Shown here: positions 60,865 to 64,000 of the stretch, in pieces
Numbering within the stretch: position 1 is the stretch's first letter
Layout of the letters: the number at the start of each line of letters is the position of its first letter
DNA from: Antedon bifida
Lineage: Eukaryota > Echinodermata > Crinoidea > Comatulida > Antedonidae
Reading direction: 5' to 3'
NCBI GenBank assembly: GCA_963402885.1
Contig: OY727097.1
Coordinates: 26,901,401 to 26,965,400 of the forward strand
DNA length: 64,000 nucleotides
Position numbers and translations under genes: made by a program
Notes under the pieces: model-generated
Databases searched by the model: none
Told to the model about the DNA's origin: nothing
What the model saw: the letters and a program-made list of their open reading frames with translations, nothing else

Positions 60865-61645
60865 ATATCAGGGTATATTTCATCCGTTAGAACCAAGAAT
60901 GACCAAACCAACGCTAGTCGGTATCATCCTTGGTATTTGGGTGTTTGCCATATTGATCTGCCTGCCAACTCCTCTCTTCACGCGAACAGTTTCAGCAAGT
61001 GATTGCGAACGCGGCGACAAAGTTATAACGTACTGTGCTGAATTCTGGGAAAACGGGAAAGCGAGCCTTATTTACATCGCCTGCATTACCGTGCTAGAGT
61101 TCATCCTACCAATGATAATCCTATCTTTCGTGTACGTTAGAATAGGTATACAGTTATGGTTCCATAGAGCACCTCCTGGTCACGTGACAACCGAGCGGCA
61201 ACAAGAAATTACAAACGTACGGAAACAGAAGACAATTCCTATGCTGATCACTGTTGTTGTTGCTTTTGGCATTTGCTGGGCTCCGTATTATTGTTTTAAT
61301 CTGTTGCAGCATATTAGGTATAATTATGGAACAAAAAATGCGTATACTTCTGGGGATTTGGTTATGTATTACATTACAGAAACCGTCGCAATGATAAATG
61401 GTGTTATAAGCACAATTATTTTCTTCATCTTAAGCCCAGTATTCCGGAAAGAGTTGCAGGCTATTTTTCGAAGAAACAGAGGGCGATGTTGCAGTACCAG
61501 ATGTCCACGCGTACTGCGCATTGGAACGCGCACTTTATCTTTCCGTACACCAAAAACAAACAGTACCAACATAACAACGAATAATCGAAACGGCTACATG
61601 CCGATAAAAAAAATGGTAGCGGAATCAACTGAAAGCAAAGTTTGA
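60865..61645 (+). CDS. Gene B exon 2: intracellular loop 2 to C-terminus of the prokineticin-receptor-like GPCR
   Basis: After TTTTTCAG the first A completes Arg182, and 259 codons follow to TGA, giving a 441-residue protein. Y183QGIFHPLEPRM is loop 2, with DRY intact. TM4 has W207. Loop 2 cysteines are C229 and C239. TM5 has P264. Loop 3 starts LWFHRAPPG (279-287), close to the LWFKAVPG of prokineticin receptors. TM6 carries CWAP (319-322). In TM7 the NPxxY site reads STIIF (364-368), so both the Asn and the Pro are changed. Helix 8 is SPVFRKEL. C390, C391 and C395 are possible palmitoylation sites. The tail ends TESKV, as in gene A. The two exon 2 products look roughly half identical by eye; the loop 3-TM6 block is nearly identical. 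A MITE begins 40 bp after the stop codon. Expected role: surface receptor for a secreted peptide, G-protein coupled; ligand and G-protein class unknown. Confidence 0.93.
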
Positions 61646-61685
61646 ATAGACATTGCAGCATGTTGCTTAAAAAATCAGGCATCAG

Positions 61686-61998
61686 TTAAAGATATATTGT
61701 CCCCCTAAAAAAATATTTTTTTAAATTTTTTTGTTGCATATGTTATTTTAATGTCACATAATAGTTATTCACTCTCACAAAAAATTGGGTCTAAAAAAAA
61801 TTTATTTACCTGAGAAAAATGTAATTTAAAGCAAAAAATGGTCAAATTTTTTGGGTAATTTAACTGTTTATCTTTTTTTTCCCCGTTTTTTTTCTTATGG
61901 AAGTGAACAACTTCATTAAAACTGCAAAATGGCCTATTCAAAGTCCGATTTTAAAAATCTTTATTTTTCATGATTTTGGGGGACAATACATCTTTAAA
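61686..61998. mobile_element. Family C MITE, copy 5, next to gene B stop codon
   Basis: TTAAAGATATATTGTCCCCC to GGGGGACAATACATCTTTAA, with CACATAATAGTTATTCACT and AAAATTGGGTC inside. It begins 40 bp after the stop codon. Confidence 0.8.
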
Positions 61999-62784
61999 TG
62001 CACAGTATTTTTGTCTATTTTTTACATAAGTAATGTACGTACTTATAAATAGTTATGTGGCATGTTATCTAAATCAGCTGGTCTGATTTTGATTTTTTTT
62101 TATGAGTGTACAGTAATCACCAGATTCTGCAACTGTCACCAGATAGGTATTTAATACATCTAAATCCGTTATCGGTTGACTAGCAATAGTCAGTTGGACT
62201 CTATCTAATGACATCTGCAGAATTAGGTGATTAAATGTATGTTTAATAGACGTATTCAGGATTATTAAAAGAATATAAATAATATGTCTATTAAGCTTAT
62301 CGGGTCTATTGATCTTCTCAAGTCTATATTGCGTCTGTAAAGTCTATTGCGTCTATATTACACATTAAACCTGTATCTTAGTCTTAGCATATAAAATACG
62401 ATAGGGTCTAGTCTGTCTAGTATATTGGACATACCAAGCATATCGAGCTTATAAAGTATATTACGTTTATTGAGTCTATTGACATATTGTTATAGTTAAT
62501 TATCAAATAATAAATAGATTTCCAATTTTATATTTGAAATGATTTAATTTTCACGCTCCCTCAACGGTTTCTGAAATATTAACACAAATATTATTACAGT
62601 TATTATTATAAAAATTAAATAGATCGTGAAAATGAAGGTAATGCAAAATATTGTCTTGCATAGGCCTAATAATATGCTCTAATATTTATATTATTTGATT
62701 GTACTGTATTTACATAGCAAATGTGTATAATTATGTTTTTAATATGTAATATTAATTTGTTTGCTCCACATCAGATCTTTACAC

Positions 62785-64000
62785 TATGTGAAGGATTTTT
62801 TCGAAAAATGGCAATTTTTCGAAAATTTCCCAGTACTAGAGTATAAGGATTTTTTCGAAAAATAACCAAAAAAATATACACTTTCTAAAATTCCATAATT
62901 ATGCGACAATATTGCCATATATGCGCATGTAGGCCTATTGTGTTATAAACATATTATAGAGCCATAGTAACTACTTATGGCGAAAATTTCCCTGTACTAT
63001 AGTAGCCTACAGGGATTTTTTCGGAAAATGGCCAAAATATCAACTTTTTAAAAATCAATAAATATGCGATAATATTATCATATATGACCATATATTGTGT
63101 TATCATTATCTTATATGGCCATAGTAGCTAGTTTTGTCAAAAAATAAAAAGGTCGAAAATTGGGCATTTTTTGAAAAAAATCCCTGTACTATATATAGTT
63201 CAGGGATTTTTTCGAAAAATGGCCAAAATATCAACTTTTTAAAAATCAATAAATATGCGATAATATTGCCATATATGGCCATATATTGTGTTATCATCAT
63301 CTTATATGGTCATAGTAGCTAGTTTTGTCAAAATATAAAAAGGTCGAAAATTGGGCATTTTTTGAAAGAATCCCTGTACTATAGTTCAGGAAAATCTTCG
63401 AAAAATGGCCAAAATATCAACTTTTTAAAAATCAATAATTATGCGATAATATTGCCATATATGGCCATATATTGTGTTTTCATCATTTTATATGGCCATA
63501 GTAACTAGTTTTGTCAAAAAATAAAAAGGTCGACATTTTGGGAATTTTTCGAAAAAATCCCTGTACTATAGTTCAGGAAAATTTTCGAAAAATGGCCAAA
63601 ATATCAACTTTTTAAAAATCAATAAATATGCGATAATATTGCCATATATGGCCATATATTGTGTTATCATCATCTTATATGGCCATAGTAGCTAGTTTTG
63701 TCAAAAAATAAAAAGGTCGACATTTAGGCATTTTTCGAAAAAATCCCTGTACTATTAGTTCAGGGATTTTTTCGAAAAATGGCCAAAATATCAACTTTTT
63801 AAAAATCAATAAATATGCGATAATATTCATTTTCAGGGATTTTTTCGAAAAATGGCCAAAATATCAACTTTTTAAAAATCAATAAATATGCGATAATATT
63901 GCCATATATGGCCATATATTGTGTTATCATCTTATATGGTCATAGTAGCTAGTTTTGTCAAAAAATAAAAGGTCGAAAATTGGGCATTTTTTAAAAAAAT
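62785..64000. repeat. ~187-bp satellite array running off the window
   Basis: CAGGGATTTTTTCG or a variant starts units at 63010, 63201, 63387, 63574 and 63761, 186-191 bp apart; a 73-bp short unit is inserted before 63834. Each unit has CCATATATGGCCATATATTG, AGTAGCTAGTTTTGTCAAAA and a CCCTGTACTATAGTTCAGG joint that makes unit borders palindromic. The first two units are diverged. Confidence 0.92.

Larger units (their letters stand above)
61646..64000. other. 3' flank of gene B
   Basis: A family C MITE (61686-61998) follows the stop codon by 40 bp and may lie within the 3' UTR. An AATAAA hexamer at 62509-62514 is the first full consensus I found, about 865 bp after the stop. From about 62785 a satellite array continues off the window. 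The rest (62000-62780) is AT-rich, with short GTCTATTG/AGTCTAT words recurring at 62285-62480. Confidence 0.5.

Overview
The window reads as AT-rich, gene-poor animal nuclear DNA. It has spliced genes with GT-AG introns, very long introns, abundant short non-autonomous transposons, tRNA-derived SINEs and minisatellites, and no operons or bacterial signals. The receptor type, the very common palindrome TAGGCCTA and the transposon load suggest a marine deuterostome invertebrate, with an echinoderm as the best guess. That assignment is inference.

Only two protein-coding genes can be supported. They are tandem paralogues on the + strand, both rhodopsin-class (class A) GPCRs of the prokineticin-receptor type. 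Gene A enters from the left edge. The end of its exon 1 (2-177) joins exon 2 (22595-23357) across a 22.4 kb intron. Gene B is complete: exon 1 (34958-35502) and exon 2 (60865-61645) flank a 25.4 kb intron and encode 441 residues. Both genes are cut at the same place, inside the Arg codon of the DRY motif, and both proteins end in the same ESKV tail. Gene B has a readable core promoter (CCAAT, TATA, initiator) and a five-codon upstream ORF. Splicing and pairing of exons are inferred from frame, phase and homology.

Layout: 1-177 exon 1 of gene A; 178-22594 its intron, full of MITEs, a 116-bp tRNA-like satellite, other tandem arrays and a LINE fossil; 22595-23357 exon 2; 23358-34957 intergenic, including a 1.9 kb array of a 14-bp repeat; 34812-35502 promoter and exon 1 of gene B; 35503-60864 its intron, with more MITEs, several minisatellites and two small insertions with clear target-site duplications; 60865-61645 exon 2; 61646-64000 a MITE just after the stop codon and the start of a 187-bp satellite that runs off the window.

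The likely shared role of the two genes is sensing a secreted peptide at the cell surface and signalling through G proteins. I found no clear new multi-gene system. The most unusual content is the diverged receptor pair with a shared PDZ-type tail, a group of fold-back elements with common AAAGC-type ends, and a minisatellite that is free of stop codons in all three forward frames.
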